Shown here one piece after another: positions 1 through 8,851 of a DNA stretch of 64,000 bases. Location: positions 46,210 through 110,209 of the forward strand of contig CASEYV010000003.1 in assembly GCA_949292245.1 (NCBI GenBank). Reading direction: 5' to 3'. A model generated the notes under the pieces. The model had not been told where the DNA came from, ran no database searches, and saw only the letters and a program-made list of their open reading frames with translations. Position numbers and translations under genes: made by a program. Origin of the DNA: an uncultured bacterium (GTDB lineage: Bacteria; Bacillota_I; Bacilli_A; RF39; UBA660). Each line of letters opens with the position of its first letter. The stretch's first letter is position 1.

Positions 1-2
1 TC

Positions 3-33
3 AAAAAAAATCAAGATTTCTCTTGATTTAATT
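3..33 (-). terminator. Intrinsic terminator of rpsB-tsf
   Basis: Read on the minus strand, AAATCAAGA and TCTTGATTT pair around a short loop and are followed by a run of eight T. The hairpin overlaps the tsf stop codon. Thirty bases of it (5-34) recur exactly at 47623-47652. Confidence 0.85.
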
Positions 34-906
34 ACCTTTCACTTGATTCATTACTTCTTCAGCAAAGTTATCATTTCTTTTTTCCATACCTTCACCAACT
101 TCATAACGAATCATACTTTTTATTTCTCCACCATTGTTAGTTACATATTTTTCTACTGATAAATCGCCATCTTTAATAAATGGTTGTTCTGAAAGACATA
201 TTTCTTTATAAAATTTCTTAATTCTACCTTCAACCATTTTTTCAGCAATGTCTGCAGGTTTTCCTTCATTTATTGCTTGTTCTTTTAATATTGATTTTTC
301 ATTGTCTAATACATCTGCTGGTACTTCACTTGGGAAACAATAAAGTGGCTTCATTGCTGCTGCTTGCATTGCAACGTCTTTTGCTACTTCAGCATTTGCT
401 CCTTTAACTACTGTTAAAGCTGCAATCTTTCCTCCCATGTGAATGTATGAGCCAAAATGTTCATCATCATTTTTATTTACTATTGCAAATCTTCTTAAAG
501 ATAGTTTTTCACCAATTTTTACTGTTTTACTAATTATTAAATCATTGATTGTTCCTTCATCTGTAACTAATGATTTGGCACTATCTATATCTTTTGCATC
601 ACTTTTTAAAATTGTTTTTCCAATAGTATCAATCATACTTGTAAATTCTTCATTTTTGCTTACAAAGTCTGTTTCACTATTTACTTCGATTATAACAGCT
701 TTATTGTTATCTATGTAAATATTTGCTAAGCCTTCAGCAGCAATTCTAGATTCTTTTTTAGCAGATTTAGCAATTCCCTTTTCACGTAAGTAATTAATTG
801 CTTCTTCCATGTTACCATTAGTTTCTGCTAGAGCTTTTTTGCAATCCATCATGCCTGCTCCTGTTGCTTCACGCAAATCTTTTACCATACTTGCTGTAAC
901 TTCCAT
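28..906 (-). CDS. tsf: Elongation factor Ts
   Basis: EF-Ts is the nucleotide exchange factor that regenerates EF-Tu-GTP during translation. The 292 residues start with the typical UBA-like domain (VKDLREATGAGMMDCKKAL, residues 8-26). The EF-Ts signature NSETDFVSKNEEF follows near residue 76, then the two-lobed core. The length is usual for the family. It lies 11 nt downstream of rpsB, the standard bacterial rpsB-tsf pair, and is followed directly by a terminator, so the two form a transcription unit. The start is an ATG with a strong AAGGAGG-type ribosome binding site just upstream. Nothing unusual is seen. Confidence 0.98.
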   Translation of the reverse strand: MEVTASMVKDLREATGAGMMDCKKALAETNGNMEEAINYLREKGIAKSAKKESRIAAEGLANIYIDNNKAVIIEVNSETDFVSKNEEFTSMIDTIGKTILKSDAKDIDSAKSLVTDEGTINDLIISKTVKIGEKLSLRRFAIVNKNDDEHFGSYIHMGGKIAALTVVKGANAEVAKDVAMQAAAMKPLYCFPSEVPADVLDNEKSILKEQAINEGKPADIAEKMVEGRIKKFYKEICLSEQPFIKDGDLSVEKYVTNNGGEIKSMIRYEVGEGMEKRNDNFAEEVMNQVKGN

Positions 907-917
907 TTTTATCCTCC

Positions 918-1859
918 TTATTTACTTAATATTTGTATTAATTCATCTTTTTTCATTGATGAATATCCTTTAATCTTGTTTTCTTTAGCTATTTTCTTTA
1001 ATTCTGTTAAAGTTTTTGCTTCTAATTCATCAATTTTTTCCATTTCCTTGATTTCTTCTAAAACAGTTTCATCTACTTTTACTTCTTCTTTTTCTTCTTT
1101 TGTTGCTTCTTCTTTTTGGCCTTCTTCTTTATTGGTATCGTCTTTTCTTTCATCTTCTGTAATGTAATCAACTATTTCTAAATTGTTAGCTTCACATATA
1201 GCATTATTTAATACTCCTAACATTACTTTGATTGAACGAACAGCATCATCATTTCCTGGAATAACAAAATCTACATCATCTGGATCACAATTTGTATCTA
1301 CTACTCCAAATACTGGAATATTTAGTTTTCTTGCTTCTCTAATGGCATTGATTTCTTTCTTAGGATCTACTACAATTATTGCTTGTGGTAGTTTTTCCAT
1401 TTCTCTTATTCCACATAATACTTTGTTTAATTTGTCATATTCTTTCTTTAGACCAATAACTTCTTTTTTAGGTAATAAATCAAAAATACCTTCTTTTTCC
1501 ATATTTTCAATTTCTTCTAATCTTTTTACTCTTCTTCTTATTGTTCTAAAGTTTGTAAGTGTTCCACCTAACCATCTTTCTGTTACATAGAATGACTTAC
1601 TTCTTATTGCTTCTTCTTTACAAACATCTTGTGCTTGTTTTCTTGTACCAATAAATAAAAATTTTCCTCCATTTTCAGCAATTGTTTTGATTTCAGCATA
1701 TGCCTTTTCTAAACAATCCTTTGTCTTTTCTAAATCGATGATGTATATATCATCTCTTGAAGTAAAAATATACTCTTTCATTTTTGGATTCCATCTCTTT
1801 GTTTGATGACCAAAATGAACTCCCGCTTCTAAAAGGTAACTCATAGAAACTACTGCCAT
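918..1859 (-). CDS. rpsB: 30S ribosomal protein S2 with C-terminal Rho_N-like extension
   Basis: uS2 is a structural protein of the small ribosomal subunit. Residues 1-235 are a normal S2 ([19 protein letters not shown] near the start; IVVDPKKE and [13 protein letters not shown] later). The protein is 313 aa, about 60-70 longer than usual. Residues about 240-278 are a Lys/Glu-rich, probably disordered linker. The last ~35 residues ([20 protein letters not shown], then KDELIQIL) look like the helix-extended-loop-helix module of the Rho N-terminal/SAP type, a nucleic-acid-binding fold. The fusion assignment is by motif reading. The ATG start has a GGAGGGA site upstream. First gene of the rpsB-tsf unit. 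Confidence 0.97.
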   Translation of the reverse strand: MAVVSMSYLLEAGVHFGHQTKRWNPKMKEYIFTSRDDIYIIDLEKTKDCLEKAYAEIKTIAENGGKFLFIGTRKQAQDVCKEEAIRSKSFYVTERWLGGTLTNFRTIRRRVKRLEEIENMEKEGIFDLLPKKEVIGLKKEYDKLNKVLCGIREMEKLPQAIIVVDPKKEINAIREARKLNIPVFGVVDTNCDPDDVDFVIPGNDDAVRSIKVMLGVLNNAICEANNLEIVDYITEDERKDDTNKEEGQKEEATKEEKEEVKVDETVLEEIKEMEKIDELEAKTLTELKKIAKENKIKGYSSMKKDELIQILSK

Positions 1860-1901
1860 AAATAAATCCCTCCTTCGTTTTTTCTTCTTGATATTTCTAA
1901 A

Positions 1902-1931
1902 TTCTTACACTCTTTCGAGCACTAGTAAGAA
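1902..1931 (-). promoter_or_regulatory. Hairpin in the rpsB 5' leader
   Basis: On the minus strand TTCTTAC and GTAAGAA form a 7-bp outer stem, and CTC-GAAA-GAG forms an inner stem capped by a GAAA tetraloop. It sits about 40-70 nt before the rpsB start, inside the leader made from the promoter at 1973-2001. Ribosomal protein leaders often bind their own product, so this is a candidate autoregulatory element. That role is inferred. Confidence 0.45.
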
Positions 1932-1972
1932 AAATCCATATCAATGTTTATTTCGCATTTACAGCAATTTAA

Positions 1973-2001
1973 ATTCTATCAAATTTTATGCTAATTTACA
2001 A
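1973..2001 (-). promoter_or_regulatory. Promoter of rpsB-tsf
   Basis: Minus strand: -35 TTGTAA (1996-2001), 17-nt spacer, -10 TAGAAT (1973-1978). This gives a leader of roughly 105 nt before the rpsB start codon. Confidence 0.7.
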
Positions 2002-2023
2002 GTATTTTTAAATAATTTCCAAT

Positions 2024-2049
2024 AAAAAAGGATTAAATTCCTTTAATCC
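2024..2049 (-). terminator. Intrinsic terminator of the 2043-3611 gene
   Basis: GGATTAAA, a GGAA loop, TTTAATCC and then six T on the minus strand. The stem overlaps the TAA stop of the gene. Confidence 0.85.
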
Positions 2050-3611
2050 CATCCACAACTAGAATTAATTTCAGTTGTCTTTTGATTGACAAATGAATAA
2101 CTATACATTTTACAGGTATAATTTGTTTTATCTTTTATTACAACATTAAAGCTATTTTGATCTTCATTATACCCTATATTTGCAAGATAACCATCTAAAC
2201 CTTTATTATCAACATCTAAGTTATCATTTATAGTTGTAAATGTTGTAATTAAATTATCATCATAATCTCTTAATGTGATATCATTGTTTTCATTGGCAAC
2301 ATAATAATTTTCTGCCAATCCTATTATATCTCTATCTATTGTTTTAACTAAATTTCCATTTAAATTATATACATATATTTTACCAAACCATGTAACTATT
2401 GTATTATTGGAATCATTGAAATATGGTGTAAAGTATCCTTCATCATATACTTTATAATCACTTGGCAAATTATTTTCTCCTATTAAAATATTAAAATTGC
2501 TATCTAATACTTGAGTTGCTGTATTATTACCACCTCTACCAATATCTACTGTAGCTACATAAAATGTTTCATTTGCAAATTTTACTTGGCTTAAATGTAA
2601 AGCATTATCTATTGTTTTAATTAATTTTAATGTATCTTTATCATATATGTGTACTTTTTGATGATCAGGATAGCCACTCGAATCTGATGAAAATAAATAA
2701 TTATCTACTATTTGAATATCCACGTCTCCTTGTAAGTCTACTCTTTTATCTAAATCATCTTTATATAAAACAAATGAATACTTTTCATATGCATCATTAT
2801 AAGTCATAATTATCTTGTTATCATATGTTTTTCCATAATAACTTTTTCCAGTAAAACTTTTTAGTATCTTATCTTCTCTATTTATAATATACCATTCATT
2901 TTGTTCTTCATTTCTTACTAAATAGTAATCATCTAATACACTTATTCTTTCAATTAATGCATTGTCATACCATTTGTCAAATAGAAATTTTTTATCTTTG
3001 GTGTTATAAATATTTCCTTTATCATCTAAACTATATACTATTAAATCATAGTTATCATTCCCAAAATTATTGGCAAGGTAAATATATTCTATCTTTTCTT
3101 TATTCATTATATTAGTTAAGTTTGTATCTTTTGCTTTTTTACTTATAAAGTCATATATGTATATTTTTTCATCAAGTATAAAGGCTAAATTTTCGTCATA
3201 ATCTATATTCTTTTCAACGCAGTCAAAACTGTTACAAGTATATTCGGCAAGTAAATTTTCTTCATCTAAATCATTCCATATTTCTTCTTGATAACCTTCA
3301 TTATTATAATATACTCTTACACAATTGCCATCTACTGTTTCATAACATACGCCGTATTTGTCTTTATAAAATTTCATTTTTAATGGATATACTCTTGTGT
3401 CATCTTCATCTTTATTAGGATTAACAATCTCATTATCATCATTGTTATTGTTATTTTCACTTGTCTCAATATTATCATTGTTATTTTTATTTTCATTTGT
3501 TTCATTATTATTAATTGTATCTTTTATAAAAAAATACCATACTAAAACTCCAGCTACTAATAGTATTAGTATACTTCCTATAATTAATATTAATTTTATT
3601 TTCTTATCCAC
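2043..3611 (-). CDS. Membrane-anchored protein of unknown function, possible beta-propeller
   Basis: I do not recognise this 522-aa protein. Residues 1-5 are basic, and residues 6-30 form one hydrophobic membrane segment (LILIIGSILILLVAGVLVWY). An Asn/Glu/Asp-rich low-complexity linker runs to about residue 70. The rest, presumably outside the cell, alternates short beta-prone stretches (DEKIYIYDF, KIYVYNLNGNLVKTID, KVHIYDKDTLKLIKTID). This spacing resembles the repeated blades of beta-propeller or Kelch/WD-like sensor domains, which is an inference. Four cysteines cluster near residues 85-130. It has its own terminator and is probably monocistronic. Confidence 0.75.
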   Translation of the reverse strand: MDKKIKLILIIGSILILLVAGVLVWYFFIKDTINNNETNENKNNNDNIETSENNNNNDDNEIVNPNKDEDDTRVYPLKMKFYKDKYGVCYETVDGNCVRVYYNNEGYQEEIWNDLDEENLLAEYTCNSFDCVEKNIDYDENLAFILDEKIYIYDFISKKAKDTNLTNIMNKEKIEYIYLANNFGNDNYDLIVYSLDDKGNIYNTKDKKFLFDKWYDNALIERISVLDDYYLVRNEEQNEWYIINREDKILKSFTGKSYYGKTYDNKIIMTYNDAYEKYSFVLYKDDLDKRVDLQGDVDIQIVDNYLFSSDSSGYPDHQKVHIYDKDTLKLIKTIDNALHLSQVKFANETFYVATVDIGRGGNNTATQVLDSNFNILIGENNLPSDYKVYDEGYFTPYFNDSNNTIVTWFGKIYVYNLNGNLVKTIDRDIIGLAENYYVANENNDITLRDYDDNLITTFTTINDNLDVDNKGLDGYLANIGYNEDQNSFNVVIKDKTNYTCKMYSYSFVNQKTTEINSSCGWD

Positions 3612-3686
3612 AATTAATCTACTCCTAATCTTATTATATAATGAATTTAAAAAATTATCGATTCTATCTAGTTCCTTTTACATTCA

Positions 3687-4076
3687 TTATACATCTGTTG
3701 GTATTAAATAATTAAAATATGGTATATTTCTTAATATTCCATAAATTATTACTATTATTATTAATATATACCATACATAATTTGGAACCTTGATAATAAT
3801 ATTAAATTTTTTTAAAATAAATTTTATTAATAAATATATTATTCCTATAATTAATAGAATAAAAACTAATGAATTGTATCTAAATGCTTGATAAAAATCT
3901 AATTTAATTAAAGAAAATAGCATTCTAGTTACTCCACAACCCGGACAATATAATCCAGTGAATTTATGAAAGGGACAAAATATTGCAAATCCTGTATATA
4001 AATTAAGTAAATAATAAAGTAAAAAACCTAAAATAGCTATTATTGCTAGTTTTAGGTTAGTTTTTCTTTTGTTCAT
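3687..4076 (-). CDS. DUF2752 family membrane protein
   Basis: A 129-aa membrane protein with three to four hydrophobic segments. It carries the DUF2752 signature CPFHKFTGLYCPGCGVTR (residues about 33-50), followed by a membrane segment beginning RYNSLVFILL. The molecular role of the family is not established. Its start codon overlaps the stop of the upstream zinc-ribbon/DUF4234 gene by one base (TAATG), so the two are translationally coupled and probably act together in the membrane. Confidence 0.85.
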   Translation of the reverse strand: MNKRKTNLKLAIIAILGFLLYYLLNLYTGFAIFCPFHKFTGLYCPGCGVTRMLFSLIKLDFYQAFRYNSLVFILLIIGIIYLLIKFILKKFNIIIKVPNYVWYILIIIVIIYGILRNIPYFNYLIPTDV

Positions 4077-4555
4077 TATTTTGAAAATCTGTTTAAATCA
4101 CTTTGAATTATGCAATAATTTATAATTCCTAAACCAAAAATTGATAATAATAGATAAACTATTGAGTTATCACCAATTGGTTTGTTGTATTTTTGTCCTG
4201 CTTGATGTAATTTTTGTCCCATCTTATAATTCCAGTAGTAAAAATAAATGCCACATGTAATTATGGTAAATAGAAAAGCCATTCCTCCGGATGCCGTTTG
4301 ATCATCACTTACCATATTTGATTCATCAGTCATAACTATAAACCAATAAATTCCATAAATCCCACAAGTTATTAATGATAGTAATATACATACAACTATA
4401 TTTCTTTCTGGTAATTTAACTTCATTATTATTGTAGTTGTTAATTACTACTGTTGAACCATTATTTTCATTACCATTTACACTGCTTCCACACTTGGCAC
4501 AAAAATTGCTGTTTTCAGATAGTTCGTTCCCGCAATTTGGACAAAATCTTGCCAT
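4076..4555 (-). CDS. Zinc-ribbon membrane protein with DUF4234 domain
   Basis: A 159-aa protein. An N-terminal zinc ribbon (FCPNCGNELSENSNFCAKCG, four cysteines) is followed by an Asn-rich linker. Membrane segments carry the repeated LxTCGIYxIYW pattern (residues about 57-72 and 95-108) typical of DUF4234 proteins. The function is unknown. It is the first gene of a two-gene unit with the DUF2752 protein, read from an AAGGAGTG ribosome binding site. Confidence 0.85.
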   Translation of the reverse strand: MARFCPNCGNELSENSNFCAKCGSSVNGNENNGSTVVINNYNNNEVKLPERNIVVCILLSLITCGIYGIYWFIVMTDESNMVSDDQTASGGMAFLFTIITCGIYFYYWNYKMGQKLHQAGQKYNKPIGDNSIVYLLLSIFGLGIINYCIIQSDLNRFSK

Positions 4556-4616
4556 ATTATCACTCCTTTACTTCTAAATTTATTTTACCATATATTTTTT
4601 TATATGGCTATTATTT

Positions 4617-5669
4617 TTAGAAAAATCTTATTACATCTTGAATCGTTATATAAATCATTAGTAAAAACAATAATGCAAACCCAATTAAATGACAAGTGTT
4701 TTCAAATTTAGAGTTTACTGGACTACCTTTTATTTTTTCAATTATTAAGAAAAATACATGTCCACCATCAAATGCTGGGAATGGTAAAATGTTTATAAAT
4801 CCAACATTTATTGATAAAAAGGCAATAATATATAGCATGTAAGATATTCCATAATTAATAGATTCATCTACTACTTCATACATTCCTACCGGGCCAGATA
4901 GGGCTTGAATAGAAATTTTACCTGTGAATAAGCCTTCAATCGTTAATGCCATTGAATTAACTATGCTGCCAAATTTAATAAATGAATATTTAATTGAGCC
5001 CCATAATCCTGTCATTGTTTCTTGTTTAATATAAATTCCAAAAACTTGGGTTTCTATTCCTGTTTCTTCATCTTTTTCAGTTATTGGTGTAACATCAATG
5101 TTTTCTATTTCTCCATCACTGTGTTCTATTTTTAAATCATAAGTGTTATCTTTACTTTTCATTATTAAAAGTATTTGAGCACTATCCCAATTAGATACTT
5201 TTCTTCCATTTATTTCAAGTATTTTATCACCTGCAGTTATTCCAGCATTAGCCATCGGTAAATCTGGTACTACATCCTCAATTTCTGGTATGTTTATCGT
5301 TCCACCCCAAATAAGAGAACTTATAAATAAAATTAATATTGCAAGTAAAAAGTTGTTACATACTCCTGCAATTAAAATAATTACTCTTTGATACCATGGT
5401 TTGTTGCACATAAATGCTTTTTTATCAATCTTTTCGTCATCTTCATAAACTTCTCCAGCCATGGATACAAATCCCCCGATGGGTATAGCTCTTATGTTGT
5501 AGTCAACTTTATCTTTGCCTTTGTGAGTAAATATTATTGGACCCATTCCAATTGAAAATTCATATATGTGTACTTTAAATATTTTTGCCCATATGAAATG
5601 ACCAAATTCATGAACAAGAATAATTATTCCTAAAATAAATATTAATACTAATAAAGATATAAACCACAT
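4617..5669 (-). CDS. rseP: Site-2 intramembrane metalloprotease RseP/RasP
   Basis: A zinc protease that cleaves substrates inside the membrane, such as anti-sigma factors and remnant signal peptides. The HEFGH zinc site lies in the first membrane segment (ILVHEFGHFIWAK). A central PDZ domain (GITAGDKILEINGRKV) and the third-ligand motif near the C terminus (NILPFPAFDGGHVFF) complete the family pattern. About 350 aa, normal length. I chose the second ATG (MWFISLL) because the AGGAG site is 8 nt from it but only 2 nt from the first ATG at 5675. It lies directly downstream of cdsA, as in many Bacillota, but uppS and dxr are absent here. Confidence 0.96.
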   Translation of the reverse strand: MWFISLLVLIFILGIIILVHEFGHFIWAKIFKVHIYEFSIGMGPIIFTHKGKDKVDYNIRAIPIGGFVSMAGEVYEDDEKIDKKAFMCNKPWYQRVIILIAGVCNNFLLAILILFISSLIWGGTINIPEIEDVVPDLPMANAGITAGDKILEINGRKVSNWDSAQILLIMKSKDNTYDLKIEHSDGEIENIDVTPITEKDEETGIETQVFGIYIKQETMTGLWGSIKYSFIKFGSIVNSMALTIEGLFTGKISIQALSGPVGMYEVVDESINYGISYMLYIIAFLSINVGFINILPFPAFDGGHVFFLIIEKIKGSPVNSKFENTCHLIGFALLFLLMIYITIQDVIRFF

Positions 5670-5682
5670 ATGCATCTCTCCT

Positions 5683-6471
5683 TTAAATAATTAGTAAAAA
5701 TATGTATGTTAAAAAGACAAATATTGTACTATCTAATCGATCTAATATTCCACCATGACCAGGCATAATATTGGAAAAATCTTTTATTCCATTTTCTCTT
5801 TTTATCTTACTCATTACTAAATCTCCGATTTGTCCCATGCAAGATAAAATCATCGTTACAAATAATGACCTTATACTAAAACTACCAACTAAGTATGTAT
5901 AAAATAATACACCTATAATTGTTCCAAATATTAATCCAGTTATTGAACCTTCCCATGTTTTTTTAGGGCTTAATTTTGGACATAATTTGTGTTTGCCAAA
6001 ATATTTTCCTCCCAGCATTGCAAATGTGTCTGTTATTATTGGTATTAATATTAAGTAGAAAAATAAATATAAACTTCTTGTACGAATTATAACAAATATG
6101 TTAAATATTATGCCAAGTAAAAATACTACTCCTAGTAAATAAAAGGCATCTTTAGTTGTATATTTATCTTCTTTATAAAAAATTGTAGGTACTAATAATA
6201 AAAGTATAGCCATTGTTATAACTTGATATGTTAATCCATGATAAACTGTTAAATCTTCATAATTTGATAAAATAAGAGATAGTATTGAAAACATACCAAA
6301 AATTATTATCAATGGTGGATATTTGTTATGTGATTTTTTTAAATCAATTACTTCCTTATATCCTAATATTGCTATTAAACATATGCCTACTGTAAATGGA
6401 TAACCACCTAAAATTATTAGGGGTATTACAATAATAAGCGCTACTATGGCACTAATAATTCTTTTTTTCAT
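5683..6471 (-). CDS. cdsA: Phosphatidate cytidylyltransferase
   Basis: Makes CDP-diacylglycerol from phosphatidate and CTP, the branch point of phospholipid synthesis, in the membrane. The 262-aa protein has about eight hydrophobic segments. It ends with the CdsA signature: KLSPKKTWEG (residue ~165), then KREN-GIKDF and PGHGGILDRLDS near residue 245. Its stop lies a few bases from the rseP start. The cdsA-rseP pair is conserved in Bacillota and suggests one transcript. Confidence 0.96.
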   Translation of the reverse strand: MKKRIISAIVALIIVIPLIILGGYPFTVGICLIAILGYKEVIDLKKSHNKYPPLIIIFGMFSILSLILSNYEDLTVYHGLTYQVITMAILLLLVPTIFYKEDKYTTKDAFYLLGVVFLLGIIFNIFVIIRTRSLYLFFYLILIPIITDTFAMLGGKYFGKHKLCPKLSPKKTWEGSITGLIFGTIIGVLFYTYLVGSFSIRSLFVTMILSCMGQIGDLVMSKIKRENGIKDFSNIMPGHGGILDRLDSTIFVFLTYIFLLII

Positions 6472-6517
6472 AATCTAGCCTCTATTAAAATATATCATAC
6501 ATTGCTTAATTTTACAA

Positions 6518-6543
6518 TTAAAAAAAGTAGATTACTCTACTTT
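6518..6543 (-). terminator. Intrinsic terminator of sepF-divIVA
   Basis: AAAGTAGA, loop GTAA, TCTACTTT and a run of T on the minus strand, overlapping the divIVA stop codon. Confidence 0.85.
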
Positions 6544-6963
6544 ATCATCAAAATTTTCCATTTCATCTAATTGATCTTCAACTAAAGCCCTAAATCTTCT
6601 TTTATATACCATTACTTTTCTTCTTAAACTTTCCGCTTCAGTTTCTATTCTTTCAGCTTTAACTAATGCATTGTTGATGACTTTTGTTGCATTACGTCTT
6701 GCATCTTCTAATATTGTTTTTGATTCATCATATGCGGCTTTTTTAATGTTGCTAGTAGATTCTTCAGCAACTAGTATCGCTCTATTCAATGTAGATTCTA
6801 TATCTTTATAGTGTTTTAATTCTTTTTTTAACTCTTCACTATATTGATAACTCTTTTTTAATTTAACTAACATGTTTTCATATTCAACTATTACTTCTTT
6901 GACAAAGTTGTTAACTTCTTCTTTGTTGTAACCTTGAATACTTGTACTAAACTTATTTACCAT
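6532..6963 (-). CDS. divIVA: DivIVA-domain cell-division/polarity protein
   Basis: A 143-aa coiled-coil protein. The N terminus (FSTSIQGYNKEEVNNFVKEV) is the lipid-binding DivIVA domain; the Phe and the following turn insert into curved membrane. A continuous heptad-rich coiled coil from about residue 28 to the end follows. It recruits division or wall-synthesis factors to septa and poles. It is encoded 6 nt downstream of sepF, a conserved arrangement, though ylmG and ylmH, usually in between, are missing. The assignment is to the family; the partner is unknown. Confidence 0.9.
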   Translation of the reverse strand: MVNKFSTSIQGYNKEEVNNFVKEVIVEYENMLVKLKKSYQYSEELKKELKHYKDIESTLNRAILVAEESTSNIKKAAYDESKTILEDARRNATKVINNALVKAERIETEAESLRRKVMVYKRRFRALVEDQLDEMENFDDKVE

Positions 6964-6969
6964 AAGAAC

Positions 6970-7383
6970 CTACCAATCTAGTTCTTCATCAGTATTGTTT
7001 TTACTTACTTTTTCCGATTCATCACTAATTTTTCCTTGAACATTTACATTTTTAGGTGTACATAAATATATTCCTACGCCGATTTTTTGCATAGAGCCCC
7101 CGATTGCATATATTACTCCACTTAAAAAGTCTATTATCCTTTTTGCTTGATCGGATGTAACCCTTTTTAAATTTACTACTACACTATTTCTATTTTTTAA
7201 ATGATCTGCTATTTGTTGAGATTCAGAATATGCTCTTGGTTCTAAAAGAATCATTTTATTACCAGATTTGTCTGCTTCTTTAATGGCTTCTTCTTCACTC
7301 ATTGCATAGTATTCATCTTCAGTTCCAACTAAATTGTCGTCATCACCATCATAACTAAATATTTTCTTTAAGTTTAACCCCAT
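6970..7383 (-). CDS. sepF: Cell division protein SepF
   Basis: SepF anchors FtsZ filaments to the membrane and arranges them into bundles at the septum. The 137 residues start with an amphipathic segment (MGLNLKKIFSY) and an acidic linker. The core domain follows: EPRAYSESQQIADHL, NSVVVNLKRV, AKRIIDFLSGVIYAIGG, and IGVGIYLCTP at residues about 48-113. It is first in a short operon with divIVA, expressed from a good promoter at 7412-7440. Confidence 0.95.
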   Translation of the reverse strand: MGLNLKKIFSYDGDDDNLVGTEDEYYAMSEEEAIKEADKSGNKMILLEPRAYSESQQIADHLKNRNSVVVNLKRVTSDQAKRIIDFLSGVIYAIGGSMQKIGVGIYLCTPKNVNVQGKISDESEKVSKNNTDEELDW

Positions 7384-7411
7384 ATGGATTCCTCCCTAGT
7401 CTACTATTAAC

Positions 7412-7440
7412 ATTCTATCAAATTTTTCTTGTCTTGACAA
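7412..7440 (-). promoter_or_regulatory. Promoter of sepF-divIVA
   Basis: Minus strand: -35 TTGTCA (7435-7440), 17-nt spacer, -10 TAGAAT (7412-7417). It sits between the glyQS stop codon and sepF. Confidence 0.7.
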
Positions 7441-7443
7441 TAC

Positions 7444-8817
7444 TTAAAATTCTAATTTGTTAAGAATATAATCTTTTATTTCATCAACACTTAGTGTTAT
7501 TTGTTGCATTGTATCTCTATTTCTTATAGTTACTGTATTTTTTTCAAGAGTAGAATCATCTATAGTTATTGCAAATGGTGTTCCTATAGCATCGCTTCTT
7601 CTATAACGTTTTCCTATTGAACCAGTCTCATCATAACTACATGCCATATATTTGCATAGTTGTGCGTATATATCATTTGCTTTTTCAGCATGTACTTTTT
7701 TTATTAATGGTAATATCGTTACTTTATACGGAGCAAGTGCAGGATGTATTTTTAAAACTATCCTTTCTTCTTCATTTACTTGTTCTTTTTGATATGAATT
7801 AACTAAAATTGCTAGTAACAAACGATCTAATCCTACTGATGGCTCTATTACAAATGGTAAGTATTTTTCATTTGTTTCAGCATCTAAATATCGTAAATCT
7901 ACTCCACTTTTTTCTTGATGAACCGTTAAATCATAATCAGTCCTATCTGCTATACCCCAAAGTTCACCCCAACCAAAAGGAAATAAATATTCTATGTCTG
8001 TTGTTGCTTTACTATAAAATGCTAATTCTTCTTTAGCATGATCACGAAAACGAAGTTTTTCTTTGTCTAAACCTATAGTCTTTAAAAAATCCATACAATA
8101 GTTTTTCCAGTAACCAAACCATTCTAAATCCGTGTTGGGTTTGCAAAAAAATTCTAGTTCCATTTGTTCAAATTCTCTAGTCCTAAAAATAAAGTTTCCT
8201 GGGGTTATTTCATTTCTAAAGGCTTTCCCCGTTTGAGCAACACCAAATGGCAATTTAAGGCGCATGCTTCTTTCAATATTTTTAAAATTGATAAAAATAC
8301 CTTGCGCCGTTTCTCCACGTAAATAAATAGTATTTTTAGTGTCATCTGTTACCCCAATTGATGTTTCAAATAATAAGTTGAATTTTCTAATCGGAGTAAA
8401 TTCAGTAGACCCACATATTGGACATTTTATTTTATTATCACTTATATATTTTTCTAACTTTTCATTGTCCCAGCCATCTCCAGTAACTGCACCTTTTGTT
8501 GCATCTTCAATTAACTTATCTGCCCGATATCTACTTTTACATTTTTTGCAATCTATTAAAGGATCAGCAAAACTAGCCACATGGCCTGATGCTACCCATA
8601 CCTCAGGATTCATTAAAATCGCTGAATCTAAACCATAGTTATATGGGTTTTCTTGAATAAATTTCTTTTTCCAAGCATTCCTTATATTTTCTTTTAAATT
8701 TGTTCCTAATGGACCATAATCCCATGTATTTGATAAGCCATTATATATTTCACTTCCTTGAAATATAAAACCATATTGTTTTGCATAATTAACTAATTCT
8801 TCCATTGATAAGTTCAT
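7444..8817 (-). CDS. glyQS: Glycyl-tRNA synthetase, dimeric class II type
   Basis: Charges tRNA-Gly. It is the single-chain alpha2 type, not the GlyQ/GlyS heterotetramer. GFIFQGSEIYNGLSNTWDYG (residues ~19-38) and YLRGETAQGIF are characteristic. The class II motif 2 region (FRNEITPGNFIFRTREFEQ) and motif 3 (PSVGLDRLLLAIL) are present. An inserted zinc-like module (CKKC and CPIC) lies between. I prefer the ATG at 8817. An in-frame GTG three codons upstream would lie only 2 nt from the AAAGG site. An extended -10 (TG-A-TATAAT, 8842-8850) lies just upstream, so it may be transcribed separately from tdk. Confidence 0.96.
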   Translation of the reverse strand: MNLSMEELVNYAKQYGFIFQGSEIYNGLSNTWDYGPLGTNLKENIRNAWKKKFIQENPYNYGLDSAILMNPEVWVASGHVASFADPLIDCKKCKSRYRADKLIEDATKGAVTGDGWDNEKLEKYISDNKIKCPICGSTEFTPIRKFNLLFETSIGVTDDTKNTIYLRGETAQGIFINFKNIERSMRLKLPFGVAQTGKAFRNEITPGNFIFRTREFEQMELEFFCKPNTDLEWFGYWKNYCMDFLKTIGLDKEKLRFRDHAKEELAFYSKATTDIEYLFPFGWGELWGIADRTDYDLTVHQEKSGVDLRYLDAETNEKYLPFVIEPSVGLDRLLLAILVNSYQKEQVNEEERIVLKIHPALAPYKVTILPLIKKVHAEKANDIYAQLCKYMACSYDETGSIGKRYRRSDAIGTPFAITIDDSTLEKNTVTIRNRDTMQQITLSVDEIKDYILNKLEF

Positions 8818-8841
8818 ATAATCCACAACCTTTCAAATAAT

Positions 8842-8850
8842 ATTATATCA
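8842..8850 (-). promoter_or_regulatory. Probable extended -10 promoter of glyQS
   Basis: TGATATAAT on the minus strand, about 25 nt before the start codon. The corresponding -35 would lie inside tdk and is not clear. Confidence 0.45.
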
Positions 8851-8851
8851 T

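Noticed and set aside
4590..4607. Hairpin CCATATA...TATATGG after rseP as a terminator
   Set aside because: No T run follows on the minus strand; it may be part of the promoter region of the next gene, so it is not listed.
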